Below are positions 1-9,004 of a stretch of 64,000 nucleotides of DNA, one piece after another. Source of the DNA: Mycobacterium sp. GA-0227b. Lineage in GTDB: Bacteria; Actinomycetota; Actinomycetes; Mycobacteriales; Mycobacteriaceae. The stretch is from NCBI RefSeq assembly GCF_001499855.1, contig NZ_LQIK01000004.1, forward strand, positions 62,001 through 126,000. The letters run 5' to 3'. The position numbers and the translations under genes were made by a program. Numbering within the stretch: the first letter of the stretch is position 1; the number at the start of each line of letters is the position of its first letter. Below the pieces are notes generated by a model. The model made no database searches and was not told where the DNA came from. It worked only from the letters and a program-made list of their open reading frames with translations.

Positions 1-1
1 C

Positions 2-703
2 CGACCCGGCATGGTCGTCGGGCTCGACTCGGTCGGGGGCGACTTCTCTCTGCCGGGCGGCCCGCCCGCCACCCGTCCGCGCCGCATCCTGTTCGTGTCG
101 GGCGGCAGCGGCATCACCCCGGTCATGTCGATGCTGCGGACCCTGCGCGCCCAGCACTTCGACGGCGAGCTCGCCTTCGTCCACTACGCGCGGTCGGCCC
201 AGGAGGCGTGCTATCGCGCCGAGCTCGACGCGATGCGCGACGTGCGGGTCCTGCACGGCTACACCCGCGAGACGGCCGGGTCCGATCTCGACGGCCGGTT
301 CGGCCCGGCCCACCTGGCCGCCGCGATGCCCGAGCCCGACGCCGTGTTCGTCTGCGGACCGCCAGACCTCGTCGAGGCGGTGCGTGCGCACTGCCAGAAC
401 GTCGCCTCGGAGAGTTTCGTACCGCCGACGTTGGCGCCGGCCGAGGCGTCCGGCGGCCTGGTCGCCTTCACCGACAGCAGCGTCGCAGTGGCCGACGACG
501 GACGCCCGCTGCTGGAGCAGGCCGAAGCGGCCGGACTCAACCCCGAGAGCGGATGCCGAATGGGCATCTGCCACAGCTGTACTCGCCGCAAGACCCGCGG
601 CGCAGTCAAGAACCTGATCACCGGAGCGGTGTCGAGCGTCGACGAGGAGGACGTGCAGTTGTGCGTGTCCGCGCCCGTCGGCGACGTCGACATCGCGCTC
701 TGA
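2..703 (+). CDS. NAD(P)H oxidoreductase with C-terminal 2Fe-2S ferredoxin domain (5' truncated)
   Basis: The frame is open to the window edge, so the true start and the FAD-binding N-terminus lie upstream. The visible part begins in the ferredoxin-reductase fold: GGSGITPV (nt ~101-124) is the NAD(P)-binding loop. It ends with a plant-type 2Fe-2S domain whose ligands follow C-x4-C-x2-C (ESGCRMGICHSC, nt ~545-580) plus a final Cys in QLCVSAPVGD. A desaturase gene starts 15 nt after the stop behind a shared RBS, so the two form an operon. In M. tuberculosis the homologous pair is Rv3230c-DesA3, where the reductase passes electrons from NADPH to the di-iron desaturase. The role in electron delivery is inferred from the family and from this pairing. 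Confidence 0.88.
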   Translation, partial: RPGMVVGLDSVGGDFSLPGGPPATRPRRILFVSGGSGITPVMSMLRTLRAQHFDGELAFVHYARSAQEACYRAELDAMRDVRVLHGYTRETAGSDLDGRFGPAHLAAAMPEPDAVFVCGPPDLVEAVRAHCQNVASESFVPPTLAPAEASGGLVAFTDSSVAVADDGRPLLEQAEAAGLNPESGCRMGICHSCTRRKTRGAVKNLITGAVSSVDEEDVQLCVSAPVGDVDIAL

Positions 704-718
704 GAGAGGAGTCACGAC

Positions 719-1819
719 ATGACAGTCACCACCACCACACAACCGGGCACCATCGAAAAGACCGTCGCAGGCAAGACGGTCAGCCTGACGCCAGAACAGG
801 CCGAGGCATTCGGCCGCGAACTCGACGCGCTCAAGGAACGGGTCATCGCCGACCTCGGCGAGCGCGACTCCACCTACATTCGTCGAATCATCAAGGCGCA
901 GCGTGGCTTCGAGCTCGGCGGCCGCGCCCTGCTGTTCGGCGGCGTGTTCCCGCCGTTCTGGCTGGCAGGCACCGCGATGCTGGGCCTGTCGAAGATCCTC
1001 GACAACATGGAGATCGGCCACAACGTCATGCACGGCCAGTACGACTGGATGGGCGACCCGGCAATCTCCAGCAGGGGATTCGAGTGGGACACCGCCTGCC
1101 CCGGCGACCAGTGGCGGCACTCGCACAACTACATGCACCACACCTACACCAACATCGTCGGCATGGACCGCGACGTCGGCTACGGCATCCTGCGGATGAG
1201 CAGCGACCAGAAGTGGACGCCGTACTTCCTCGGTAACCCCGTCTACGCCTTCCTGCTGATGGTGCTCTTCCAGTACGGCGTCGCACTGCACGAACTGGAG
1301 ACCGAACGCATCCGCGCCGGAGAGATCACGATCGCCGACAAGCGCGAGATCCTCGAAGGCATCTGGCGCAAGACCAAACGCCAGACGCTCAAGGATTATG
1401 TTGCCTTCCCGCTGCTGGCGGGGCCGTTCGCACCGTGGGTGTTCGCGGGCAACCTCACCGCGAACCTGATCCGCAACGTCTGGTCGTACATGATCATCTT
1501 CTGCGGCCACTTCCCGGATGACGTCCAGGAGTTCACGATCGAGGAGACCAAGGCCGAGACGCGCGGGCAGTGGTACTTCCGACAGGTCCTCGGGTCGGCA
1601 AACCTCACCGGCGGCAGGCTCTTTCACATCCTCAGCGGCAACCTGTCGTTCCAGATCGAGCACCACCTGTTCCCCGACATCCCGGCGCACCGGCTCGCCG
1701 AGATCTCAGCGGAGGTCAAGGACATCTGCGAGCGCTACGGCATCCCCTACAACAAGGGGTCGCTGCCGCGGCAGTTCGCGACGGTAGTGCGCAAGATCGT
1801 CCGGCTGGCGCTGCCATGA
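719..1819 (+). CDS. desA3: Membrane acyl-CoA desaturase (DesA3-like)
   Basis: Predicted fatty acyl-CoA desaturase, probably Delta9 (stearoyl-CoA to oleoyl-CoA), acting in the membrane with the reductase encoded just upstream. The three histidine boxes of the family are present: HNVMH (residues ~101-105), HSHNYMHH (~134-141) and QIEHH (~312-316). These ligate the di-iron centre. Hydrophobic segments lie between the boxes (for example around FLLMVLFQYGV and FAPWVFAGNL). The ATG follows GAGAGGAG by 9 nt. At 366 aa it is shorter than M. tuberculosis DesA3 (about 427 aa); it starts directly in a soluble N-terminus, and no upstream in-frame start is visible because the reductase gene lies there. 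The gene symbol is by homology; several DesA3 paralogues exist in environmental mycobacteria. Confidence 0.82.
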   Translation: MTVTTTTQPGTIEKTVAGKTVSLTPEQAEAFGRELDALKERVIADLGERDSTYIRRIIKAQRGFELGGRALLFGGVFPPFWLAGTAMLGLSKILDNMEIGHNVMHGQYDWMGDPAISSRGFEWDTACPGDQWRHSHNYMHHTYTNIVGMDRDVGYGILRMSSDQKWTPYFLGNPVYAFLLMVLFQYGVALHELETERIRAGEITIADKREILEGIWRKTKRQTLKDYVAFPLLAGPFAPWVFAGNLTANLIRNVWSYMIIFCGHFPDDVQEFTIEETKAETRGQWYFRQVLGSANLTGGRLFHILSGNLSFQIEHHLFPDIPAHRLAEISAEVKDICERYGIPYNKGSLPRQFATVVRKIVRLALP

Positions 1820-1874
1820 CGCTCCGCAGCGCCGTTGCGCCGAACGCGGTTTATCGGCACGCGAAACATCGCTG

Positions 1875-1897
1875 GAGTGTGTGACGAGACCACACTC
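1875..1897. terminator. Possible bidirectional hairpin between convergent desA3 and nei2
   Basis: GAGTGTG (1875-1881) and CACACTC (1891-1897) form a 7-bp inverted repeat around a 9-nt loop in the 89-bp gap between two convergent genes. There is no T-tract, which is common for mycobacterial terminators. Function is inferred from position only. Confidence 0.35.
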
Positions 1898-1908
1898 GGC
1901 GACGTGGG

Positions 1909-2667
1909 TTAGGTCTGGCAGACCGGGCACCAGAACGAGACGCGGTCCCCGCTGCTGTCCGACTCGATCGGCGTGCCGCACCGCCGGCACGGGCGCCCGC
2001 GACGGCCGTAGACCCACAGGTCGCGGCCGCTGCGGGTATCGCCGGTTGTGGTGCGGTTGACGCGGGACCTGTTCAACCACAGCATGTCCCGCGCGCGTTG
2101 CACCATCCGTAGCGGGTCCTTGACCTGGCTCACCGCCGTGGTGGGCAGGTAGCCGGTGACGAAGCACAGCTCGTTGGCGTAGACGTTGCCGACACCGGCC
2201 ATCACCCGTTGGTCCAGCAACGCCTCGGCAAGTGGCCGGTCGGGATTCTCGATCAGGTTCGCCCGCGCGATGCGGGGTTCCCAGTCGTCGCCGAGCAGAT
2301 CGGGCCCGAGATGAGCGACGGCCTCCATATCGTGGTCGCGGCGCAGGATCTCCAACACAGCGAGGTCGATGCCTGCGGCGCGAGAGTCGCTGGTGTGCAG
2401 GAGGATCCGGATCTTGTGCTCGGGGACGCGACGAATCTGGCCGCCGACCAGCCAGGCGCCTTCCATCTTGAGGTGCGAATGGATACTCGCGTCACCGACA
2501 CGGACGAACAGGTGCTTACCGCGGCTCAACACCTCGTCGACGACGCAGCCCGTCAGGTCGACCGTCGCGAACTTCGGCACGCGAACGTCGCAGCGGGTCA
2601 GTTCCTTGCCCTCCAGCGCCTCGCGCAGCTTGGCGGCCGTGCGGTAAACCGTGTCGCCTTCGGGCAT
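1909..2667 (-). CDS. nei2: Fpg/Nei family DNA glycosylase/AP lyase (endonuclease VIII-like)
   Basis: Base-excision repair enzyme removing oxidised bases with beta/delta elimination. The N-terminus [14 protein letters not shown] carries the catalytic Pro2 and Glu3 that require removal of Met1. The helix-two-turn-helix region ([12 protein letters not shown], ~residues 165-176) and the C-terminal zinc finger (CRRCGTP...FWCPVCQT) are intact. At 252 aa it matches the family length. It starts 35 nt after the stop of lhr on the same strand; the lhr-nei2 pairing is conserved in mycobacteria (Rv3296-Rv3297) and suggests a DNA-damage operon. The ATG start is fixed by the obligatory Met-Pro-Glu. Confidence 0.9.
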   Translation of the reverse strand: MPEGDTVYRTAAKLREALEGKELTRCDVRVPKFATVDLTGCVVDEVLSRGKHLFVRVGDASIHSHLKMEGAWLVGGQIRRVPEHKIRILLHTSDSRAAGIDLAVLEILRRDHDMEAVAHLGPDLLGDDWEPRIARANLIENPDRPLAEALLDQRVMAGVGNVYANELCFVTGYLPTTAVSQVKDPLRMVQRARDMLWLNRSRVNRTTTGDTRSGRDLWVYGRRGRPCRRCGTPIESDSSGDRVSFWCPVCQT

Positions 2668-2702
2668 GCGTCAGCGCCTTCTGTTCTTCGCGCAAGCTCT
2701 CA

Positions 2703-5700
2703 TCACCGTAACCGCAGGCCTCGCGGTGTGCGGGCGAAGCCAGCGCCGAGCAGAGCATCCTGCACGCCGGCGCGCTCACCGCCGGCGCCGGTTTCCAGCA
2801 CCGGTACGCCGTTGACCTTCTCGACGAGTAGCGACCCCACGCGACCGCTGCCGACGAGATCAGCCAGGGCTGCCGCGGCGGCGATGTGCGCGTCGGTGTC
2901 ACCGGTGAAACTCAGCAGCGAGCGTCCGCCGCGCTCCAGAAACCACGCCAGTTCGCCGTCCACGAGGGCGACCAGCGCGCCCGCCTTCCGGCCGGGACGA
3001 TGCGTGACGTCGTCATCGGAGCGCTTCGACGGCCACGGCAGCGCAGCCCCGTAGGGGTTGGCCGGATCGGCCGCCGCGAGCACCACCGCGTGATAATCCC
3101 GATGGTCGCGGTCCACTTCGTCGAGGTAGGTGCGCAACCGGTCGACGGTGGAGGCCACCGCGAACTGCGCTCCGCCCAGTGACTCGACGAAATAGCCGCG
3201 CTGACAACGGCCGGCATCCTCGAACGCTGTCAACACCTTGTAGAGCATCGCAAAGCCGCCGGGGACCCCCTCCGCGCCGACCGCGCCCTTCGTCAGCACC
3301 CCGTGCCGGCCGAGCAGCAGCTCGGCCTGAAAGTGCGCGCGCACGGTCGACTCCGGTTCGGCCGCCGGCAGCGCCGACCACCGGCCGGCCACCGTCGGGT
3401 CGGAGTTGCGGGTCTGGGCATGCGCGACGCTGTATCGGCTCAACCGCGGCGCCCGTTGCCGTTGCCGGTGCGCGGGTGCGCTGCGCCGGCTCGTAGCGCC
3501 GCGGCTGCCCATCAGCATCGCGCGCACGGGGGCGAACGTGTCGCCGGTGATCCACCCCGCCCAGACCAGGTCCCACAGGGCCCGCTTGTGCTCTTCGGTC
3601 GGGTGGTCAGTGAGGCGGCGGGAGAAGGTGTCAGCGAGCTGACGAAAAAAGAAGGCGCCGCCGCCACCGAGCGTGTCGAGGATCGCCCGATGGGTGTCGG
3701 TGAACTCGATCTCGGTCGGGGCGGCCAACGTCAACGGCGCCGTCTCGGCCGGGTGGAATGCGATCCAGCCGTCGCCGCCGCCGATTTGGCCGGCCCCCGA
3801 CCAGGTCACCTCGCCGGAGGCGAGCAGCTCGTCGAGCATCGCCGGCTGGTAGTCGCGCACCCGTTGGCCGAACACCAGCGATTCCGCCGCTGACGCCGGA
3901 ATCGGCACGCCCGCAAGCTGTTCGATCGCCGCGGCGAGGCCGTCCACGCCCGCGTTGTGCGCCGACCCGACCAGCTGCCACGCCGGCAGGAACCGGCCGT
4001 AGGCGGTGGTGCTGACCGGTTCGATCTGTGCGCGCAGCGCGGCAAGCGAACGGCGCCTCAGTATCTTCAGCACGTCGGCGTCACACCATTGCTCACTGTC
4101 GGTGTCCGCGCCGGCGAACTCGCCTCGAATCAGCTTGCCGTCGATCGCCATTCGGCCCAGCACGTCGGCGGTGACGCGCAGACCGAGGCCGAACCGGGCG
4201 GCCGCGTCGCGGCTGGAGAAGGGCCCGCGCGTGCGCGCGTAGCGCCCGAGCAGCTCGCCGAGTGGATCGTCGACCGATTCGGTGAACGCCGTCGGCACCC
4301 CTACGGGCACGGCAACTCCCACCCCGTCTCGCAGCAGACCGATGTCCTCGATCGCCACCCACCACGTCTGCTCGGCGAAGGAGACCGGCAGCGCGCGCTT
4401 GGCCGCCCGCAGCCCTTCGAGCCAGCCGCCCACCTCGGAAGTCGTGCAGCGCTCGACGATCTCGGCTTCGGTCAGCGGGCCCAACAGCCGCAGCAGATCG
4501 GCGACGCCTTCGGCGTCACGGGCCCGCCGGTCGTCGCTGAGGTGCTGAAGCTGCCGGGTCGTGTTCGTGATGACCTGCGGGTCGAGCAGCTCGCGCAGTT
4601 CGACCCGGCCCAGCAGCTCGGCGAGCAGCACGCTGTCCAGCGACAGCGCGGCGGCCCGTCGTTCGGCGAGCGGGCTGTCGCCCTCGTACATGAACGCGCC
4701 GACGTAACCGAACAGCAGCGACGCGGCGAACGGGGACGGCGTGGCGGTCTCGACCTCGACGATGCGCAGCCTGCGCTGCGCGACCCGGTGCATCAGCTCG
4801 GTCAGGGCGGGCACGTCGTAGACGTCCTGCAGGCATTCCCGCACGGCCTCCAGCACGATCGGGAAATCGGGGTACTTGCGCGCGACGTCCAACAACTGTG
4901 CAGCGCGCTGACGCTGGTGCCACAACGGTGAGCGCTTGCCGGGATGGCGGCGCGGAAGTAGCAATGCGCGGGCCGCGCATTCGCGAAACCGCGACGCGAA
5001 CAGGGCCGAGCCGCCCACCTCCGCCGTGACGATCGGCTCGACTTCGTCGGCGTCGAACACGAACAGGTCCGCACCGGGTGCCGCGTCTTCGGTGTCGGGC
5101 AGCCGCACGATGATGCCGTCGTCGGACGCGGTGGGCTTCTCCTCGATGCCGTAGCGCTCCCGCAGTCGTCGCGACACCGCCAACGCGAGCGGGCCGTGCA
5201 CCCGCAGCCCGTACGGCGAGTGCAGGATGACACGCCAGTCGCCGAGTTCGTCCCGGAACCGTTCGACGACGAACGTGGTGTCTGAGGGAACGACGCCGGT
5301 GGCCTGGCGCTGGTCGTCGATCAGCTGCCACAGGTTGTCCGAGGCGTACGCGTCGAAACCCATTGCGCGGCAGCGCTCGTCGAACTCAGTTTTGCCGAGG
5401 CGGGCCAGTTCACCGGTGTAGGCACCGACCGCCGCGCCGAGTTCGGCCGGTCGCCCGACTCCGTCGCCGCGCCAGAACGGCAGCCGGGCCGGCTGTCCCG
5501 GCGCCGGGATGACCAGCACGCGGTCGTGGGTGATCTCGGTGATCCGCCAGCTCGTCGCGCCCAGCGAGATCACGTCGCCGGGCCGCGACTCGTAGACCAT
5601 CTCCTCGTCGAGTTCACCTACGCGGGAAGGCTTTTCGGAATCGGTGGCCAGGTACACGGTGAACAGGCCGCGGTCCGGGATCGCGCCGCCGCTGGTGACC

Positions 5701-7253
5701 GCGAGGCGCTGGGCGCCGGGCCGGGCCGTCAGCGTGCCCGTGTCCCGGTCGTACACCAGGCGGGGCCGCAACTCGGCGAACTCCGTCGACGGGTACTTGC
5801 CCGAGAGCAGATCCAGCGTCGCCTCGAACGCGCTGCGCGGCAGGGTGGCAAAGGGCGCGCTGCGCCGCACCGCGTCGAACCAGCGGTCGGCGTCGAGAGG
5901 TTCCAGCGCGCACGCCGCGACGGTGTGCTGCGCCAGCACGTCGAGCGGATTGGCCGGAACCCGCATGGTCTCGATTTCGCCGGACAGCATGCGTTTGACG
6001 GTCACCGCACAGCCGATCAGGTCGGTGCGGTGCTTGGGGAACAGCACGCCCTGCGAGATCTCGCCGACCTGGTGACCGGCGCGGCCGATGCGTTGCAGGC
6101 CGCTGGCCACCGATGGCGGCGCCTCGACCTGGATGACGAGGTCGACGGCGCCCATGTCGATGCCCAGTTCCAGGCTCGAAGTTGCGACGACGGCCTTGAG
6201 CCTGCCGCTCTTGAGGTCGTCCTCGACGATCGCCCGCTGCTCCTTGCTGACAGAACCGTGGTGCGCGCGCGCCAACAGCGTCGGCGCACCGAAGGACGCG
6301 CCGCTGGCCATCAGCTGGGCGGGCGCCCCGCCTCCGACTTGGGGGTTGGGCCCGGCCTCCAGGTCGACCCCGGTGCGCTCGGCGTGAATCTCGTTGAGGC
6401 GCGATGTCAGTCGTTCCGCGAGCCGCCGCGAGTTGGCGAACACGATCGATGAGTTGTGCGACTCGATCAGATCGACGATGCGTTCCTCGACGTCGGGCCA
6501 GATGGTGTTGTTCTCGAGGTTCGCCATGTCGGGCACCGGCACCTGGACCGAGAGGTCGAACGTCTTGGCAGCCGGTGGCGCGACGATCGTCGTGCGGGCC
6601 TGGCCCGACAGGAACCGCGCCACCTCTTCGGGTGGGCGCACTGTCGCCGACAACCCGATCCGCTGCGCGGGCTGGTCGAGCAGCTGGTCGAGCCGTTCCA
6701 GCGACAGCGCCAGATGCGCGCCGCGTTTGGTGGCCGCGACGGCGTGCACCTCGTCCACGATGACGGTCTGGACCTCGGTCAGGGTGTCGCGGGCCGCCGA
6801 CGTCAACATCAGGAACAACGACTCCGGCGTGGTGATCAGGATGTCGGGCGGCCGGGCGATCAGGTCGCGGCGCTGAGCGGGTGAGGTGTCGCCCGAGCGC
6901 ACGCCGACGCTGATCTGCGGCGCCGGGACGCCGCGCCGTTCGGCTACGCGTCCGATGCCGGTCAGCGGTGTGCGCAGGTTGCGCTCGACATCGACGGCCA
7001 GCGCCTTCAGCGGCGACACGTAGAGCACCTTGGTGCCTGCTCCGGCGGGTCGCGCTTCGGCAGCCAACTGGTCGATCGCCCACAGGAACGCCGCCAGCGT
7101 CTTGCCCGACCCCGTCGGCGCGATGACCAGCGTGTTGTCACCGTCGGCGATCGCCGACCAGGCTTGCGCCTGCGCGGGCGTCGGCTCGGCGAACGTGCCG
7201 GTGAACCACTCCCGGGTCAGGTCGCTGAACCGGGCGAGAGGTGTGGAGCTCAT
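2703..7253 (-). CDS. lhr: Lhr-family large ATP-dependent helicase
   Basis: A 1516-aa superfamily 2 helicase, close to the ~1510 aa of mycobacterial Lhr, which translocates 3'-5' on single-stranded DNA and unwinds RNA:DNA hybrids. Motifs in order: Walker A APTGSGKT (~residues 45-52), DEVH box in VIVDEVHAVAATKRG, motif III SAT in IGLSATVRPP, and motif VI QRIGRAGHQ. The C-terminal ~650 residues form the Lhr-CTD (winged-helix repeats). The frame stays open upstream of the chosen ATG, but the protein clearly begins at MSSTPLARFSDLT, the usual Lhr N-terminus; the earlier codons read through intergenic DNA. nei2 follows at once, in line with a repair operon. Confidence 0.93.
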   Translation of the reverse strand: MSSTPLARFSDLTREWFTGTFAEPTPAQAQAWSAIADGDNTLVIAPTGSGKTLAAFLWAIDQLAAEARPAGAGTKVLYVSPLKALAVDVERNLRTPLTGIGRVAERRGVPAPQISVGVRSGDTSPAQRRDLIARPPDILITTPESLFLMLTSAARDTLTEVQTVIVDEVHAVAATKRGAHLALSLERLDQLLDQPAQRIGLSATVRPPEEVARFLSGQARTTIVAPPAAKTFDLSVQVPVPDMANLENNTIWPDVEERIVDLIESHNSSIVFANSRRLAERLTSRLNEIHAERTGVDLEAGPNPQVGGGAPAQLMASGASFGAPTLLARAHHGSVSKEQRAIVEDDLKSGRLKAVVATSSLELGIDMGAVDLVIQVEAPPSVASGLQRIGRAGHQVGEISQGVLFPKHRTDLIGCAVTVKRMLSGEIETMRVPANPLDVLAQHTVAACALEPLDADRWFDAVRRSAPFATLPRSAFEATLDLLSGKYPSTEFAELRPRLVYDRDTGTLTARPGAQRLAVTSGGAIPDRGLFTVYLATDSEKPSRVGELDEEMVYESRPGDVISLGATSWRITEITHDRVLVIPAPGQPARLPFWRGDGVGRPAELGAAVGAYTGELARLGKTEFDERCRAMGFDAYASDNLWQLIDDQRQATGVVPSDTTFVVERFRDELGDWRVILHSPYGLRVHGPLALAVSRRLRERYGIEEKPTASDDGIIVRLPDTEDAAPGADLFVFDADEVEPIVTAEVGGSALFASRFRECAARALLLPRRHPGKRSPLWHQRQRAAQLLDVARKYPDFPIVLEAVRECLQDVYDVPALTELMHRVAQRRLRIVEVETATPSPFAASLLFGYVGAFMYEGDSPLAERRAAALSLDSVLLAELLGRVELRELLDPQVITNTTRQLQHLSDDRRARDAEGVADLLRLLGPLTEAEIVERCTTSEVGGWLEGLRAAKRALPVSFAEQTWWVAIEDIGLLRDGVGVAVPVGVPTAFTESVDDPLGELLGRYARTRGPFSSRDAAARFGLGLRVTADVLGRMAIDGKLIRGEFAGADTDSEQWCDADVLKILRRRSLAALRAQIEPVSTTAYGRFLPAWQLVGSAHNAGVDGLAAAIEQLAGVPIPASAAESLVFGQRVRDYQPAMLDELLASGEVTWSGAGQIGGGDGWIAFHPAETAPLTLAAPTEIEFTDTHRAILDTLGGGGAFFFRQLADTFSRRLTDHPTEEHKRALWDLVWAGWITGDTFAPVRAMLMGSRGATSRRSAPAHRQRQRAPRLSRYSVAHAQTRNSDPTVAGRWSALPAAEPESTVRAHFQAELLLGRHGVLTKGAVGAEGVPGGFAMLYKVLTAFEDAGRCQRGYFVESLGGAQFAVASTVDRLRTYLDEVDRDHRDYHAVVLAAADPANPYGAALPWPSKRSDDDVTHRPGRKAGALVALVDGELAWFLERGGRSLLSFTGDTDAHIAAAAALADLVGSGRVGSLLVEKVNGVPVLETGAGGERAGVQDALLGAGFARTPRGLRLR

Positions 7254-7289
7254 CTGGCCATCGTGCCCGCACCCACCGACATTTTTCAT

Positions 7290-7352
7290 CGCCGAGTGCA
7301 CGCTCCAGGTACACAAATCGTGAGTTGGCGTACCAGGACCGTGCACTCGGCG
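7290..7352. repeat. Long imperfect intergenic palindrome upstream of lhr
   Basis: Perfect 13-bp arms at 7290-7302 and 7340-7352 (CGCCGAGTGCACG and its complement) and inner 5-bp arms at 7308-7312 and 7330-7334 share one centre at 7321. Together they form a stem of about 23 bp with two mismatches and a 17-nt loop. It occupies the gap between lhr and the TetR gene on the minus strand. It could end the TetR transcript, be a small RNA, or be a dispersed intergenic repeat; the sequence alone cannot decide. Confidence 0.7.
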
Positions 7353-7363
7353 CACTGCGCCGC

Positions 7364-8014
7364 TCAGCGGCGGTCCGGCGACACCGCCTCGCACAGTGCA
7401 GAAGGGATGCCCGGGACGCGGCCGATCGCGTCGAGCAGGCCGTGTGCACACGCGTCGGCGACCTGGCCGGCATCGATCGACGGGTCGATCAGCCGCTGCC
7501 TGCACATCTCGAAGGTGAACGCCAGCCAGCCGTAGACGGTGATTCGCAGGTCACGATCCACTTTGGAGTCGAGCTCGTGGCCGACCGCGGCGTGGATCCG
7601 CGTGAGGATCCGGTCGGCCTGACGGTCGGTGTCGATGTCCTCGATACCGCGCAGGACCGGGTCTGAGCGGCCCATGCCCATGTACGCCGCCCACGCGCCG
7701 TGCGGATACTCCTCGTCGTAGCGCAGGTAGGCCAGCACGCCCTCGCGCAACTGGTCGAACAGGCTCTGACCCGGCCGCGGCGGCGTGTTGGTGGCTTCGA
7801 ACAGTCGCTCACCCTCGGCCCGCACCACCGCGGCGAAGAACGCGCGCTTGTCGGGAAAGTAGTGGTACATCAGTGCGCGCGACACCCCCGCGCGTTCGGC
7901 GATCTCGTCGATGCGGACCTCGTCATAGGGCCGCTGCCCGAACACCTCGGCGCCGAGCATCAGCAGCTCGTTGCGGCGGTCGGCGGGCGAGAGTCGCCGG
8001 CGGGGCTCGGCCAT
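7364..8014 (-). CDS. TetR-family transcriptional regulator
   Basis: A 216-aa TetR protein. The N-terminal helix-turn-helix is typical: RIDEIAERAGVSRALMYHYF followed by PDKRAFFAAV (residues ~30-60). The C-terminal ligand domain (~70-200) is not assignable to a known ligand. The ATG at 8014 was chosen because MAEPRRRLSPADRR begins the conserved domain; in-frame codons continue upstream without a better start. The upstream sequence TGAACACATGTCA (8028-8040) is a weak partial dyad that might be its operator. The divergent neighbour is an SDR at 8144, the natural candidate target. Confidence 0.85.
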   Translation of the reverse strand: MAEPRRRLSPADRRNELLMLGAEVFGQRPYDEVRIDEIAERAGVSRALMYHYFPDKRAFFAAVVRAEGERLFEATNTPPRPGQSLFDQLREGVLAYLRYDEEYPHGAWAAYMGMGRSDPVLRGIEDIDTDRQADRILTRIHAAVGHELDSKVDRDLRITVYGWLAFTFEMCRQRLIDPSIDAGQVADACAHGLLDAIGRVPGIPSALCEAVSPDRR

Positions 8015-8143
8015 GACCCCATGGTAGTGAACACATGTCAAACAACCGGTGCCCCTCAAGCGGTCGCCATCGACCCGAGTAATCGGATCGCCTCCGGGTA
8101 ATCCGCAGGCAGCTTCCGACGTCCACGACCATGAGAGGTCCCG

Positions 8144-8983
8144 ATGAGCTTCCCAGAACAGCAGCAGTCCCCGCCCGGCGTGCAGGGCCAGATGACACCG
8201 GCGCCCGACTGCGGCGAGACGAGCTACCGCGGGTCCGGACGGCTGACCGGCAAGCGAGCGATCATCACCGGCGGCGACAGCGGAATCGGCCGCGCGGTCG
8301 CGATCGCCTACGCCCGCGAGGGCGCCGACGTGCTGATCGCCTACCTCAACGAGGACGAAGACGCCAAGGAGGTGCAGACGTACGTGCAGGACGCCGGGCG
8401 CAAGTGTGTGCTCGTGCCGGGTGACCTCTCCGAGCCGGCACACTGCCGCGCCGTTGTGGATCGGGCCGTCGAGGAGTTCGGCGGCATCGATGTGCTCGTC
8501 AACAATGCCGCCTACCAGATGACCCACGACACGCTCGACGAGATCAGCGACGAGGAGTGGGATTACACGTTCCGGCTCAACGTCGGCGCGTACTTCTACC
8601 TCGTGAAGGCGGCGCTGCCGCACATGGGGACCGGAGCGTCGGTGATCGCCAGTTCGTCGGTGAACTCCGACATGCCCAACCCGAAGCTGGCGCCGTACGC
8701 GGCCACCAAGGCGGCGATCGCGAACTTCTCGGCCAGCCTCGCGGAGATGTTGGGGGAGAAGGGTATCCGCGCCAACAGTGTTGCGCCGGGCCCCATCTGG
8801 ACACCGTTGATCCCGTCGACCATGCCGCCTGAGAAAGTCAAGAACTTCGGGGAGAACACCCCGCTGGGCCGCGCGGGTCAACCGGTCGAGTTGGCTCCGG
8901 TCTACGTGATGCTGGCCTCCGATGAAGCGAGTTACGTGACCGGTGCGCGGATCGCGGTCACCGGCGGCAGGCCCATTCTCTGA
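8144..8983 (+). CDS. Short-chain dehydrogenase/reductase (general-stress type)
   Basis: A 279-aa classical SDR. The Rossmann motif is TGGDSGIGRA (~residues 42-51), NNAAYQ is the NNAG-equivalent, and the catalytic Ser-Tyr-Lys appears as SSSVNSD...YAATKAA. The extended N-terminal tail (EQQQSPPGVQGQMTPAPDCGE) is typical of the YhdG/YdaD-like SDRs often annotated as general stress or glucose 1-dehydrogenase-like oxidoreductases. Substrate cannot be inferred. It is divergent from the TetR gene, which may control it. The chosen ATG precedes this tail; an upstream ATG at 8131 is in another frame. Confidence 0.85.
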   Translation: MSFPEQQQSPPGVQGQMTPAPDCGETSYRGSGRLTGKRAIITGGDSGIGRAVAIAYAREGADVLIAYLNEDEDAKEVQTYVQDAGRKCVLVPGDLSEPAHCRAVVDRAVEEFGGIDVLVNNAAYQMTHDTLDEISDEEWDYTFRLNVGAYFYLVKAALPHMGTGASVIASSSVNSDMPNPKLAPYAATKAAIANFSASLAEMLGEKGIRANSVAPGPIWTPLIPSTMPPEKVKNFGENTPLGRAGQPVELAPVYVMLASDEASYVTGARIAVTGGRPIL

Positions 8984-9004
8984 GCCGATCGCGACGCGAC
9001 GCGC

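Noticed and set aside
1849..1875. GGTTT element downstream of desA3
   Set aside because: No GGGTA at the right spacing and no gene follows on that strand.
8075..8100. SigF promoter for the SDR at 8144 (GGGTA at 8096-8100)
   Set aside because: No GGTTT-like sequence at a 15-17 nt distance; CCGAG is there instead.
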